Shown piece by piece: positions 9,269-19,212 of a DNA stretch of 64,000 bases. The DNA is from Tissierella sp. Its GTDB lineage: Bacteria > Bacillota > Clostridia > Tissierellales > Tissierellaceae. Where the stretch lies: contig NZ_JARIEF010000082.1 of the NCBI RefSeq assembly GCF_029266915.1, forward strand, positions 1-64,000. The letters are read 5' to 3'. Numbering within the stretch: position 1 is the stretch's first letter; each line of letters opens with the position of its first letter. The position numbers and the translations under genes are program-made. The notes beneath the pieces are model-generated. The model was not told where the DNA came from, searched no databases, and was given only the letters and a program-made list of their open reading frames with translations.

Positions 9269-11053
9269 TTATTTATTTATTGGCTTAAGTTCACCATTTA
9301 AAATTTTAAGAACTGTAAAGTTATCATCTCCGGCACTGTTGAGATAAAGTCCATCATCACTTCCCCAGTCTGTACGCATACCCGAGCTGCTTAAATTGTT
9401 GGACCATTTTGTATATATAGGAATATAAGGTACTGTTTCATTTATTGTATATACTATTTTTTCTACTTTTTCTTTTTGTAACTCCTCATCCCAACCTTCT
9501 GTTGCTTCCTTGATAAGTTTTTCAAGGTCAACTTTTCCTGCTATTTCTGTCTCTTGAACCATAGGATAACTAAGCCCCTTACTAACATTTGCATTACTCA
9601 ATAACAAAGCTGTCTCAAAAGCAAATGCCGCATGAGGTTTTCCAGTTCCAAAGAAAGAAAGGGCTAGATCATACTTTCCATCGTCAATATTTGCCTGTCT
9701 TGAATTTGGATCAATTCCATCAAAAGTTGTTTTAATTCCAAAAGCTGTCAGCTGTTGGGAAATTTCATTGGCAGCTGTAGCTGCATCAGACCATGACGAA
9801 GGAGCTTGAAGCGAAAGAGTAAATTCTTTGCCGTCTTCTAGTTGCCAAGTGTCACCTTTTTTTGTAAGTCCTACACTTTCTAGTAATTTACTTGCTTTAT
9901 CAGCATTTACATCATATTCTATCAGCTTAGAAGACTCAACCCAGTCTTCTGTCATTTGGTCTCCAAGACCTGAAAGGTATTTTGTGCCTCTAGTAACTCC
10001 TGGAAGAGCAAATTCTGCAACTCTGTTTCTGTCTATAATATGTGCTAGGGCTTGCCTAACCTCTTTTTTATCGAGAGGTTTTACATCTTGATTTATATAT
10101 AGTCCGATTCCATCTGAGCCTTCAAGTTGAATAGTATTATAACCCGCTTGCTTAAAACTTTCCATCGAAGCTGATGGAAACTGATGAGTTAAATAATCTA
10201 CTTCTTTATTTAACACTAGAGGCGTAAGATCGGCAACGTCGCCATTGTAGACCAATACCTCATCAAAATTAACTTTATCCGCTAAAAAGGATTTATCATT
10301 TTTAGCTAGTTTAACATTTGATTGACTTACATTTGATGGATCAAGATAATAAGGTCCAGTAGCATTAACTATTTCTGGTCTAAAATTTGTAAAATCATTT
10401 ACTAGAGATTCCCATTCACTTGAAGTGTTATCTTTTCCATCTTCTATCAAGGCGGCCAGTTTATCTGAATACTCTCCATAAGTTGCATGGTCGACCATAG
10501 GTTTTCTTAGGATATATCTATATAGCATTGTAGTGCCTTCTTGAATATTAAACTCTACTTCATTATCGCTTATAGCTTCTACCTTGTCTATATAGTTCCA
10601 AACTGAGTCTCCTACAAGTCTGTAAGTTAAAAAAGTAGCTACTACATCTTTAGATGTGAATTTTTCTCCTGATCTCCACTCCACGTCATCTCTTAGAGTT
10701 AATTTCATAGATTTTTTATCATCAGCCAGTTCCCAGCTCTCAGCTAACATAGGAATATATTCTTCTGTATCAGCTCTATAAGTAGCTAGTGGAAGTTGAT
10801 GAAGTTCACGGAAATATTTAAGATCTATTGCATTGGCAATGAACATATTAAAGTGCCCTGTAGGAACAGTTTCATATGGCCAACCACCTGCAAAAACCGC
10901 CTGCGAATTCCCAGCTGAATCAGGCTTATCGGGACCTTTATCCTTATCAGAATCGCCACATGCTGTTACAAAAATCATTACAAAAGCAAGAACAATAATT
11001 AGCATACTTCTAGAAAAAACCTTCTTATTAGTTTTCATTTTAGTCCTCCTCAT
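9269..11053 (-). CDS. Oligopeptide ABC transporter substrate-binding lipoprotein (SBP_bac_5)
   Basis: Lipobox-like VTACG; YIPMLAESWELADDKKSMKLTLRDDVEWRSGEKFTSKDV; KEVRQALAHIIDR. Confidence 0.93.
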   Translation of the reverse strand: MRRTKMKTNKKVFSRSMLIIVLAFVMIFVTACGDSDKDKGPDKPDSAGNSQAVFAGGWPYETVPTGHFNMFIANAIDLKYFRELHQLPLATYRADTEEYIPMLAESWELADDKKSMKLTLRDDVEWRSGEKFTSKDVVATFLTYRLVGDSVWNYIDKVEAISDNEVEFNIQEGTTMLYRYILRKPMVDHATYGEYSDKLAALIEDGKDNTSSEWESLVNDFTNFRPEIVNATGPYYLDPSNVSQSNVKLAKNDKSFLADKVNFDEVLVYNGDVADLTPLVLNKEVDYLTHQFPSASMESFKQAGYNTIQLEGSDGIGLYINQDVKPLDKKEVRQALAHIIDRNRVAEFALPGVTRGTKYLSGLGDQMTEDWVESSKLIEYDVNADKASKLLESVGLTKKGDTWQLEDGKEFTLSLQAPSSWSDAATAANEISQQLTAFGIKTTFDGIDPNSRQANIDDGKYDLALSFFGTGKPHAAFAFETALLLSNANVSKGLSYPMVQETEIAGKVDLEKLIKEATEGWDEELQKEKVEKIVYTINETVPYIPIYTKWSNNLSSSGMRTDWGSDDGLYLNSAGDDNFTVLKILNGELKPINK

Positions 11054-11143
11054 ATACTATTTGTAGAGACAATTTTTATTTTAAATCTTTTACTCTCTTC
11101 AAGACTGGATATTGGAATTTCTGTAGCTAAGTTCTTAATATTT

Positions 11144-11166
11144 ATACCCTTTTATAAGATTTAAAA
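11144..11166 (-). promoter_or_regulatory. Possible sigma-B-like promoter (TTTTAA-N11-GGGTAT)
   Basis: Reverse complement TTTTAAATCTTATAAAAGGGTAT upstream of the SBP gene. Confidence 0.3.
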
Positions 11167-11303
11167 TAATATTTTCTTCTTCGGCTTATATAATATCTTG
11201 AAAATCTATCTTGAAAATTTTTTATATAGAAATTTAGTTTTTCTATTTATCAAAAGTTTTGATTTAGTTTTATATTTTCTTATATACCTTACCTTATTAT
11301 CTC

Positions 11304-12329
11304 TTAAATGCTTTTATCCGAATCTTTTATAGGAATAGATTTACCCTTACTATAGAGATGACATGCTGCAAAATGATCTTCTTCATATTCAATTAGTTCT
11401 GGTATAAGTCTATCGCATATACCTTCCATCATCTGGGGGCATCTTGGATGAAGGGAGCATCCCGAAGGTACGTTTTGAAAAGAAGGTATATCTGCTCCTT
11501 TTAATATATAGTGTTCAAATTCATCTGGATTTCCAAGTAAACCAGATTCTCCTACCGCTGCAAACAATATAGCCTTGGAATAGGGATGCAGTGGTTTTTT
11601 TATAAAATCTTCTGTTTTTGCTTTCTCTATAATTTTTCCCAGATACATAACTATCAGATCCTCTCCCTTAGCAAAATATCTTCCAAGAGCAAGGTCATGG
11701 GTTATAAAAAAGTAGGATACTCCTGTTTTCTCTTGTATCTCTTTTAGTGTGGTCAATAGACTTATCCTAAGAGATGTATCAATCATGCTAGTTGCTTCAT
11801 CTACTACTATAAACTTTGGATCCATAGCCAAAACTCTCGCTATAGAAACTCTTTGTTTTTGTCCTCCCGACAAATTCACAGGGTATTTATCTACAAAGTC
11901 TGTAACAGGTGTCAATCCAACAATTTCAAGCAAGCTAGTCACTTCTTCGTATAGTTTATCAATCTTAGTAATTTTTTTATGTTTTTTTATTGGGTTTGCA
12001 ATTATATCAAATATCATAGTAGTTGGATTTAAAGATTCATAGGGATTTTGATGGATTAATTGGACATGGTTTCTAAACTCATCCCAGTCCTTTCCTTTTA
12101 AATCAACCACTTCTCTTCCTTCATATTTATATGAACCATCGGTATAAGAAAGTAAGCCTGCTAGTATTCTTCCAAGCGTTGTTTTACCGCATCCTGATTC
12201 TCCAACTACACATAGAATCTCGCCCTCTCCTATAGAGACATCTATATCTCTTAGGATTGTAATAGGGTCTCCCTTCCTTTGTGAAAAGCTTTTTTCAATA
12301 TGTTCCATCTTAACTAACTGCTTCATCAT
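11304..12329 (-). CDS. Oligopeptide ABC transporter ATP-binding protein (OppF-like)
   Basis: GESGCGKTTLGR, LSGGQKQRVSIARVL, VVDEATSMID; start placed at MMKQLVKMEHIEKSF after SD GGAGGTG, since the longer ORF-track start (12446) lies in the upstream CDS. Confidence 0.92.
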   Translation of the reverse strand: MMKQLVKMEHIEKSFSQRKGDPITILRDIDVSIGEGEILCVVGESGCGKTTLGRILAGLLSYTDGSYKYEGREVVDLKGKDWDEFRNHVQLIHQNPYESLNPTTMIFDIIANPIKKHKKITKIDKLYEEVTSLLEIVGLTPVTDFVDKYPVNLSGGQKQRVSIARVLAMDPKFIVVDEATSMIDTSLRISLLTTLKEIQEKTGVSYFFITHDLALGRYFAKGEDLIVMYLGKIIEKAKTEDFIKKPLHPYSKAILFAAVGESGLLGNPDEFEHYILKGADIPSFQNVPSGCSLHPRCPQMMEGICDRLIPELIEYEEDHFAACHLYSKGKSIPIKDSDKSI

Positions 12330-13386
12330 CTTCACCTCCAGAAATTGGGTTGTAACAAGCAAATAAATGCTCTGGAGATTTAGCCTCCTCCATATCAGGC
12401 ATCCGATCTTTGCATATAGGAAGTCTTCTATGGCATCTAGGTTCAAAAGGACATCCTTTTTGAACCTTTACTAGATCTGGAGGTGATCCAGGTATAGAAA
12501 ACAACTCTTCTTCTTCTAGGGAAAGTTTTGGTATAGCTCGGATCAATCCATAGCTGTATGGGTGTTTCGGGTTTTTGAAGAATTCTTCTACCGGTGCCCT
12601 TTCTATTATTCTTCCTGCATACATAGTTATAACAATATCTGCAAGTTCTGAAACTATGCCTAGGTCATGGGTTATAAAGAAATAAGAGAATCCAAATTTA
12701 TCTTTTATATCATTTAAGAGATGGATTATTTTTTGTTGGGTTAAAAGATCAAGAGCCGTTGTGGGTTCATCAAGTATTATAAGTTTGGGTTCAAGTAGAA
12801 GAGCTGATGCCAATAAGGCCCTCTGCTTCATCCCGCCTGAGAGTTCATGGGGAAACGAATCTAATACTCTTTCTCCATCTAACATAACAAGTTCTAAGAG
12901 CTCTTTTGATTTTTTTAATATTTCTCTTTCATTTATGCTAGAATTATGAGCTTTAACAGTATCTATAAAATCCATTTTAACTTTTTTTACTGGATTAAAT
13001 GAACTTTGCGATGCTTGAAACATCATGGCTATTTCACTCCATAAAAGTGGCCTTAACTCGCTTTTCTTTAATCTTAAAAGGTCTACTGCTTTATCATCAT
13101 CTTTTGTAAAAAAAATTTCTCCTCTATTTACATCCGCATTGAGAGGAAGAATATCTACTATAGAAGTAGCAAGAGTTGTTTTTCCACAGCCTGATTCTCC
13201 GATAAGAGCTACTGATTCATTTTCTCTTATAATAAGCGAGGCATCGTTTACTGCCTTTAAATGACCTCTCTTAGTTTTAAAGCTTATAGATAGATTTTTT
13301 ACTTCTAAAAGAGTCTTCTTTATATTTATGGAATTTTCATTTATTGAACTTTTATTTATAACATTCTTATTTATCATATATACCAC
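12310..13386 (-). CDS. Oligopeptide ABC transporter ATP-binding protein (OppD-like)
   Basis: GESGCGKTTLATSI, LSGGMKQRALLASALL, LIILDEPTTALD. Confidence 0.95.
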   Translation of the reverse strand: MVYMINKNVINKSSINENSINIKKTLLEVKNLSISFKTKRGHLKAVNDASLIIRENESVALIGESGCGKTTLATSIVDILPLNADVNRGEIFFTKDDDKAVDLLRLKKSELRPLLWSEIAMMFQASQSSFNPVKKVKMDFIDTVKAHNSSINEREILKKSKELLELVMLDGERVLDSFPHELSGGMKQRALLASALLLEPKLIILDEPTTALDLLTQQKIIHLLNDIKDKFGFSYFFITHDLGIVSELADIVITMYAGRIIERAPVEEFFKNPKHPYSYGLIRAIPKLSLEEEELFSIPGSPPDLVKVQKGCPFEPRCHRRLPICKDRMPDMEEAKSPEHLFACYNPISGGEDDEAVS

Positions 13387-14280
13387 CTACTTTCTGAGTG
13401 AAGGATTAAATACATTTTCAAGCGCTTTACCTATCCATACTAGGGATATAATCAACAAGCAAATCATTATTGTAGGAGAGATAATGTAGAGTATTGATTT
13501 ACTGCTGTAAATTACTCCTTGAGTCCAGGCCTGATTAATCATAACACCCCAATTTTGATTAAGAGGCAATATCCCAAGAAAAACTAATCCAACCTGAGAA
13601 TATATCGAACCCCTCATTAGGAGTGTAAAGTTTACAGCTATAAATCCCATTATATTGGGAGTGATTTCTTTAAATACAATATGAGATTTGGATAGGTTCT
13701 GCATAAATGTTGCTTCAATAAAATCTCTTTCTCTTAGAGAAAGAACTTCTGACCTTATAGTTCTATATATTCCTGCCCATGAAAGTACGGCTAAAAGCAG
13801 GGCCAGTTTTAGATTATCAAGTCTTATAAAGGCTGATATAACAACCAAGAGAGGTAATCTTGGAATAGATAGCCATACATCGGCTAAAAATAGAAGTCCT
13901 CCGTCTAACCGTCCACCAATAATTGCTGAAAAAGATCCAAGCATTACACCTAGAAACATTCCAAGGCTGGCTGTTATAAAGGCCATAACTAAAAGCTCTC
14001 TGCCTCCATTTGCTATTTGAGCCCATATATCCCTTCCTAGTTGATCTGTTCCAAGTATATGTGATGCGCTAGGAGCTTGAAAAACTTTAGCAGGGTTTGA
14101 AACTTTGTCCAGGGGAAATACCACTGGTGCTACAATCGATAATATTATTATTGATGCCAGAATTATAAAACCTATCATGCCAGATGTATCATGAAAAACA
14201 GCATATTTAATCTGACTAAACAGTTTCTTCAAACGACTTGATTGAGAAATAGTTACATAGGGTGTCTTATCTTTTTCCAT
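13387..14280 (-). CDS. Oligopeptide ABC transporter permease (OppC-like)
   Basis: ILGTDQLGRDIWAQIANGGRELL; RERDFIEATFMQNLSKSHIV. Confidence 0.93.
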   Translation of the reverse strand: MEKDKTPYVTISQSSRLKKLFSQIKYAVFHDTSGMIGFIILASIIILSIVAPVVFPLDKVSNPAKVFQAPSASHILGTDQLGRDIWAQIANGGRELLVMAFITASLGMFLGVMLGSFSAIIGGRLDGGLLFLADVWLSIPRLPLLVVISAFIRLDNLKLALLLAVLSWAGIYRTIRSEVLSLRERDFIEATFMQNLSKSHIVFKEITPNIMGFIAVNFTLLMRGSIYSQVGLVFLGILPLNQNWGVMINQAWTQGVIYSSKSILYIISPTIMICLLIISLVWIGKALENVFNPSLRK

Positions 14281-14282
14281 AA

Positions 14283-15323
14283 TTACACCTCTCTTTTGCT
14301 TTTAATTCTAGGATCTAAAAATACATAAAGAAGTTCTGCTATAAAGCTGCTAAGTACTATAGCGATAGTCATTATAAGAAAAATCCCCTGCATAAGAGGA
14401 TAATCTTGCCCATTTGTAGCTTTTAAAAGTTCCAGGCCTATACCTTGATATACAAATAGTTGTTCAATTATAAGAGCGCCTCCTACTATAAAGCCAAGCC
14501 TCATGGCAAATTCTGTAACTATAGGAAGCATGGCATTTCTTGCAACATATGATGTAAGTATCTTTCTGGGTTTAAGTCCTCGTACTCTAGCCATAGTTAC
14601 ATAGTCCGATGAAAGTGTGCTTGTTGTACTGCCCTTCATCAGAAGAACCCAGATTCCAAGTTGAGAAACTGTATAAGTTAGGATGGGAAGTATTCCATGC
14701 TTAAGAGCGTCTATTATAAAAGGAAAATTGAAACCAGGAGTTACACCCATACTGTAGTTACCCCTTAGCATATTTATAGGAACTATAGTACCTCTTCCTC
14801 CCCAAGTTACTACCCCAAAAAACAAAAGTAAGAAAATTGCAATTAAGAAGTCAGGTATAGCACTAAGAAAAGATGCTATTCCTGAAACAATAGGTTCATA
14901 CCACTTGTCCCTCTTATAGGCCATAATAGTTCCAATTGAAATTCCAATTACAAAAGATAGGATAAGGCCTGTTCCAACTGTAAATAAGGTCCAGGGAAGC
15001 CTCTGAGCTATTATATCCATAACGGGTACTCCGGGTGAAAGTAGCGAGTTTCCAAAATCAAGTTTTGCTGCCTTTATCAGGTATCCAAAATACTGCTCTA
15101 TTAAGGGTTTCTCCAAGTCTACTGAAAAAAGAAATGAAGCTCTTGACTGTGCTTCTTCTAGACTTATACCATACTGTATCATTTGTTCTTGGACATAGTT
15201 TTCTACTGGATTAGAAGGCATAAGTCTTATTAGAAAAAATACAAGAGTCATAACTACCCAAATTGTAAATAACATTTTTAAAAATCTTTTTACAATATGC
15301 AAAAAAGTACTATTTATCTTCAT
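14283..15323 (-). CDS. Oligopeptide ABC transporter permease (OppB-like)
   Basis: VKRFLKMLFTIWVVMTLVFFLIRLMPSNP; DYVTMARVRGLKPRKIL. Confidence 0.93.
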   Translation of the reverse strand: MKINSTFLHIVKRFLKMLFTIWVVMTLVFFLIRLMPSNPVENYVQEQMIQYGISLEEAQSRASFLFSVDLEKPLIEQYFGYLIKAAKLDFGNSLLSPGVPVMDIIAQRLPWTLFTVGTGLILSFVIGISIGTIMAYKRDKWYEPIVSGIASFLSAIPDFLIAIFLLLFFGVVTWGGRGTIVPINMLRGNYSMGVTPGFNFPFIIDALKHGILPILTYTVSQLGIWVLLMKGSTTSTLSSDYVTMARVRGLKPRKILTSYVARNAMLPIVTEFAMRLGFIVGGALIIEQLFVYQGIGLELLKATNGQDYPLMQGIFLIMTIAIVLSSFIAELLYVFLDPRIKSKREV

Positions 15324-15450
15324 ACAATCCCTCTCTTTCCAATAAATATAAATACTAAGTCCTATAATTTTATATCCGTCTCGGATTTATACTAAAACTT
15401 CGATAGCTAAGTTAGATATCTCTTTGAAAATGTGTAAATGTATTTCTATA

Positions 15451-15475
15451 ATACCCTTATTGAGATAGTTTTAAC
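15451..15475 (-). promoter_or_regulatory. Sigma-B-type promoter GTTAAA-N13-GGGTAT upstream of the oligopeptide ABC operon
   Basis: Reverse complement GTTAAAACTATCTCAATAAGGGTAT. Confidence 0.45.
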
Positions 15476-15667
15476 ATTTATGTGCTATTATAGATTTATA
15501 TAATGAAAGATTTTAAAGCCCAATACTGAAGCTTTACAAAAACAACTTGTTAATAACTCTTCTATTAAGTATAATTAATCTAGTTACAAGACAATTTTAT
15601 AAAAATAAAAATATGCATAAAAGTTTCAATAAGGACTTTTAGAAATATTTGACTAGGAGGAATACAT

Positions 15668-16336
15668 ATGAAGGATTATAGCGTATTTGATATATTAGGA
15701 CCTATCATGATAGGCCCATCAAGTTCTCACACCGCAGGCGCTGCAAGACTTGCTCTAATATCTAAGGAAATTGCTGGAGAAGGTTTTTATAGAGTAGATT
15801 TCCTGCTTCATGGATCGTTTGCTAAAACCTATAAAGGTCACGGAACTGACAAAGCACTTGTTGGCGGAGTGCTTGGCATGTCACCAGATGATGAAGATAT
15901 AAAGATCTCTTTAGACCTTGCAATAGAAAAAGGTATAGAGGTATCATTTGAAGAAGTAGATTTAGGATATGTTCATCCAAATACAGTAAAGCTAATATTT
16001 AAATATCATGATCGAGATGATTTTTATATAATTGGATCATCTATTGGTGGAGGTAATATAGTTATTATGGATATAAATGATAACATTGTTAACTTTACTG
16101 CTGATAAACCTACCATGCTTTTAAAATATAATGACAGAAAAGGTGTTATAAGTGAAGTAAGTGCTATTTTTTCAAGAAATGGTTTAAATATAGCAAGTAT
16201 GAAAGTTACCAGAGAGAAAAAAATAGCTACTATTATATGTGAACTCGATACACTTATAAACGAGGAATCTATAGAAGATATAAGAAAAATAGAAGATATA
16301 TTTTATATAAATTCTATTAATCCAATAGAGAGGTGA
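15668..16336 (+). CDS. sdaAB: L-serine dehydratase, beta subunit
   Basis: DILGPIMIGPSSSHTAGAARLA; C-terminal ACT-like region. Confidence 0.96.
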   Translation: MKDYSVFDILGPIMIGPSSSHTAGAARLALISKEIAGEGFYRVDFLLHGSFAKTYKGHGTDKALVGGVLGMSPDDEDIKISLDLAIEKGIEVSFEEVDLGYVHPNTVKLIFKYHDRDDFYIIGSSIGGGNIVIMDINDNIVNFTADKPTMLLKYNDRKGVISEVSAIFSRNGLNIASMKVTREKKIATIICELDTLINEESIEDIRKIEDIFYINSINPIER

Positions 16337-16340
16337 TAAA

Positions 16341-17210
16341 ATGTTTAATAAAGCTCAAGAAATATTAGAAGTTTGCAATGATGAAAATAAATCTATAGCC
16401 GATGTAATCATAGAAAAAGAAATGGAAAGCTTAAATCTTTCTAAAGAAGAACTTATTGAAAAGATGAGAGAATCACTTGAAGTTATGAAGCACTCTGCGA
16501 CCGAAGCCTTAGATAAGGAAGTAAAGAGTATTTCAGGCTTAACTGGAGGAAATTCTAAAAAAATCCAGGACTATACCAATAAAAATAAAACTCTCAGCGG
16601 AGTCTTTATAAATGCCGCAATGGCAAAAGCATTTTCTACGTCTGAAGTAAATGCAGGTATGGGTAAGATAGTAGCTGCTCCTACAGCTGGAGCTTCCGGC
16701 ATACTACCAAGTGCTTTTTTATCTGCCAAAGAGAAGTTAGATTTAAATGATGAAGATCTTATCCGGGGACTTTTTACAGCTGCCGGCGTTGGAGAGATAA
16801 TAGCAAAAAATGCCACTATTTCAGGAGCTGAAGGAGGATGTCAAGCAGAGTGCGGATCTGCAGCTGCTATGGCCGCAGCAGCTATAGTTGAAATGGCTGG
16901 GGGAAGTCCTGAAGATTCTTTTAATGCCGCTTCTTTTGCCCTGACTAATATAATGGGTCTTGTGTGTGATCCAATAGCAGGACTGGTAGAGTATCCTTGC
17001 GCATTAAGGAATGCTTCTGGAGTTGTAAACGCTATGATATCAGCTGATATGGCTCTTGCCCAAGTACAATCCCTGGTTCCTTTTGATGAAGTAGTTGAGG
17101 CAATGTATAAAGTGGGTAAAGCTCTTCCAGAGTCTTTAAGGGAAACAGCACTTGGAGGACTTGCAGCAACTCCTACAGGAAAACAATGCAGTAAAAGAAT
17201 TCTAGGATAA
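16341..17210 (+). CDS. sdaAA: L-serine dehydratase, alpha subunit
   Basis: APTAGASGILPSAFLSA, EGGCQAECGSAAAMAAAA, CDPIAGLVEYPC. Confidence 0.97.
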   Translation: MFNKAQEILEVCNDENKSIADVIIEKEMESLNLSKEELIEKMRESLEVMKHSATEALDKEVKSISGLTGGNSKKIQDYTNKNKTLSGVFINAAMAKAFSTSEVNAGMGKIVAAPTAGASGILPSAFLSAKEKLDLNDEDLIRGLFTAAGVGEIIAKNATISGAEGGCQAECGSAAAMAAAAIVEMAGGSPEDSFNAASFALTNIMGLVCDPIAGLVEYPCALRNASGVVNAMISADMALAQVQSLVPFDEVVEAMYKVGKALPESLRETALGGLAATPTGKQCSKRILG

Positions 17211-17220
17211 ATAAAAAGAG

Positions 17221-17285
17221 AGATCCTTCGGCAGGCTCAGGATGACTAATCGTCATTCAAAGAGCTTGACTGAAGGATCTTTTTT
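17221..17285. repeat. Inverted pair of GTCAT-class repeat units forming a terminator-like hairpin
   Basis: AGATCCTTCGGCAGGCTCAGGATGAC...GTCATTCAAAGAGCTTGACTGAAGGATCT then TTTTTTT. Confidence 0.75.
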
Positions 17286-17353
17286 TATTGTTCATTCTAC
17301 AATGCTTATTTTTCTAGTTCTTTAAGCAGCCTAATATAAGAATGTCTATTTTT

Positions 17354-17740
17354 ATCATTTCAACTAGACTAGAGAAGTCACTATATTCTTGTCTTTCCAA
17401 ATTCAGTGGAGGAATCTATCTCCTCTTGTCATTCCGACCTAAGTGAAGGAATCTCTCTCCTCCTGTCATTCCGACCTAAGTGAAGGAGTCCCGGGTTTAT
17501 TTGTATTAGTAAAGTCAAAACAGAGATCCTTCGACAAGCTCAGGATGACTAATATTTCATTCCGACTTTATTGGAGAATTCACTCTGTTATTGTAATTAA
17601 AATTTTATCTTAGGAATATTTCTGCTCTTGTAATCGCAATTTCACCAGTGGAATGTCTCTCCTCTTGTCATTCCGACCTAAGTGAAGGAATGTCTCTCCT
17701 TTTGTCATTCCGACCTCAGTGGAGGAATCTCTCTTTTATC
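17354..17740. repeat. Degenerate 37-bp-period tandem repeat array (GTCATTCCGACCTAAGTGAAGGAATCTCTCTCCTCTT) with an embedded inverted copy
   Basis: Units at 17354, 17391, 17428, 17465, then 17556, 17593, 17630, 17667, 17704 with exact 37-bp steps; inverted copy at 17523-17550. Confidence 0.85.
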
Positions 17741-19112
17741 TTATTACTATATATTTCCATTTACCTGTTCTAAATCTATAGTTTACAAGTATCCATCTTA
17801 TAAACTGATCTATCATCACCGCAATCCAAGCTCCTATAAGACCCATACCCGCTATCATTACTAGATAATAGGCAATAGCTACTCTTACAATTAAGATACC
17901 TATAAAGGTTGAAACCAGAGTAAATATAGTGTCACCTGCTCCTCTAAGTCCTCCAGCTACTATAAGTGAGGAACTTTGGAAGGGTTGAATAATGGCTATA
18001 AGCTTTAGGATATCTCCCGCTTGTTTTATTACTTCGGGATCGTTTGTATAAAGACTTGCTATAGCTCCTCCAAAGAAGAAGAATATCAGTCCCATAATTG
18101 CCGAAGCAAAAGAACCTATCTTGCTACATGATTTTATATATTTTTCAGCTAATTTAGAGTCTTTAGACCCTAAACTTCTACCTGTTAAAGTTGCAGCGGC
18201 TATACCAAAAGCTTGTCCTGGGGTAAATGACAAACTCAATATATTAATTGCTATTTGATGAGTCGCATATGCTACAGTACCCAGGGAAGCTACAATTCTA
18301 ATAAATAATAGTATTCCAACTCTCATTGCAATTTGTTCTAGAGAAGCTGGCACTCCAATCTTTACCAGATTATATATTATATCTTTTTGAATTTTAAATT
18401 TCTTTTTTAAGTTGATATGAATAGTACTGTCTTTTTTAAATATATATCTAAGACAAAGAACTGTTGCTACAACTTGAGAAAGTGCTGTAGATATACCTGC
18501 TCCAGTTACTCCAAGTGCTGGAAGTCCAAATAATCCATATATAAGTATTAAATTTCCAAATACATTTAATAAATTTACTAATATATTTATTTTCATAGGC
18601 GTTTTTGTATCTCCTGCTCCTCTTAAAGATGCAAATATAGAGAAGTTAAAGGCTTGAAATACAAATCCCATAATAATTACTCTAAAATAAGAACTTCCTA
18701 TTGCAATAGTATCAGGATGAGCTCCTAGGAACTTCATAATAGTTGGAGCAAAGCTTATGCCTAAAATAACTATTGGTACTGCTAAAAAGATTTGTGTCAA
18801 AAGTATAATATGTTTTACTACAGACTCAACCTTATCTTGTCTATGCCCACCTATGTATCTTGCTATCATGGCTGTAGCGCCTATATTTAAAGACTGAACT
18901 AATGATAATCCAATCAGAATTAATTGATTGGTTATACCTACCGATGCTATTCCCGCTGCAGATGTAGCATTATTTCCAAAATTTCCAAGCATTATCATAT
19001 CTACCATTCCAAATAAAGTTCCCATTAGGAGCTCTATAAAAACTGGCCCTGCTATCCTGTTTATTTCTGATCTTATAGCTTTTTTCGAATGCAAATCTTC
19101 CATATACATCAC
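17736..19112 (-). CDS. MATE family efflux transporter
   Basis: 12-TM-like; GPVFIELLMGTLFGMVDMIMLG, SLRGAGDTKTPM, GGLRGAGDT. Confidence 0.95.
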   Translation of the reverse strand: MMYMEDLHSKKAIRSEINRIAGPVFIELLMGTLFGMVDMIMLGNFGNNATSAAGIASVGITNQLILIGLSLVQSLNIGATAMIARYIGGHRQDKVESVVKHIILLTQIFLAVPIVILGISFAPTIMKFLGAHPDTIAIGSSYFRVIIMGFVFQAFNFSIFASLRGAGDTKTPMKINILVNLLNVFGNLILIYGLFGLPALGVTGAGISTALSQVVATVLCLRYIFKKDSTIHINLKKKFKIQKDIIYNLVKIGVPASLEQIAMRVGILLFIRIVASLGTVAYATHQIAINILSLSFTPGQAFGIAAATLTGRSLGSKDSKLAEKYIKSCSKIGSFASAIMGLIFFFFGGAIASLYTNDPEVIKQAGDILKLIAIIQPFQSSSLIVAGGLRGAGDTIFTLVSTFIGILIVRVAIAYYLVMIAGMGLIGAWIAVMIDQFIRWILVNYRFRTGKWKYIVIR

Positions 19113-19177
19113 CCTATTTTATTTTTTTAGATAAACTATTTCGATTATCTAAATATTATATCATAATGCAAAAAAAA

Positions 19178-19206
19178 TACAAACCCTTATCATCTAAGAG
19201 TTTGTA
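19178..19206. terminator. Terminator-like hairpin after the NfnB-like gene or upstream of MATE
   Basis: TACAAACCCTTATCATCTAAGAGTTTGTA. Confidence 0.45.
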
Positions 19207-19212
19207 CCTTTA

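Noticed and set aside
12330-12446. 39-aa N-terminal extension of the OppF-like ATPase
   Set aside because: Lies inside the upstream OppD-like CDS; family start and SD are at 12329
15324-15667. Riboswitch or T-box leader upstream of sdaAB
   Set aside because: No T-box AGGGTGG-like core or recognised riboswitch motif seen in the 345-bp region
17354-17740. CRISPR array
   Set aside because: The 37-bp units are contiguous with no unique spacers, they diverge strongly, one is inverted, and no cas genes are nearby
17682-17864. ORF of 60 aa on + strand
   Set aside because: Lies over the repeat array and antisense to the MATE C-terminus; no RBS or recognisable domain
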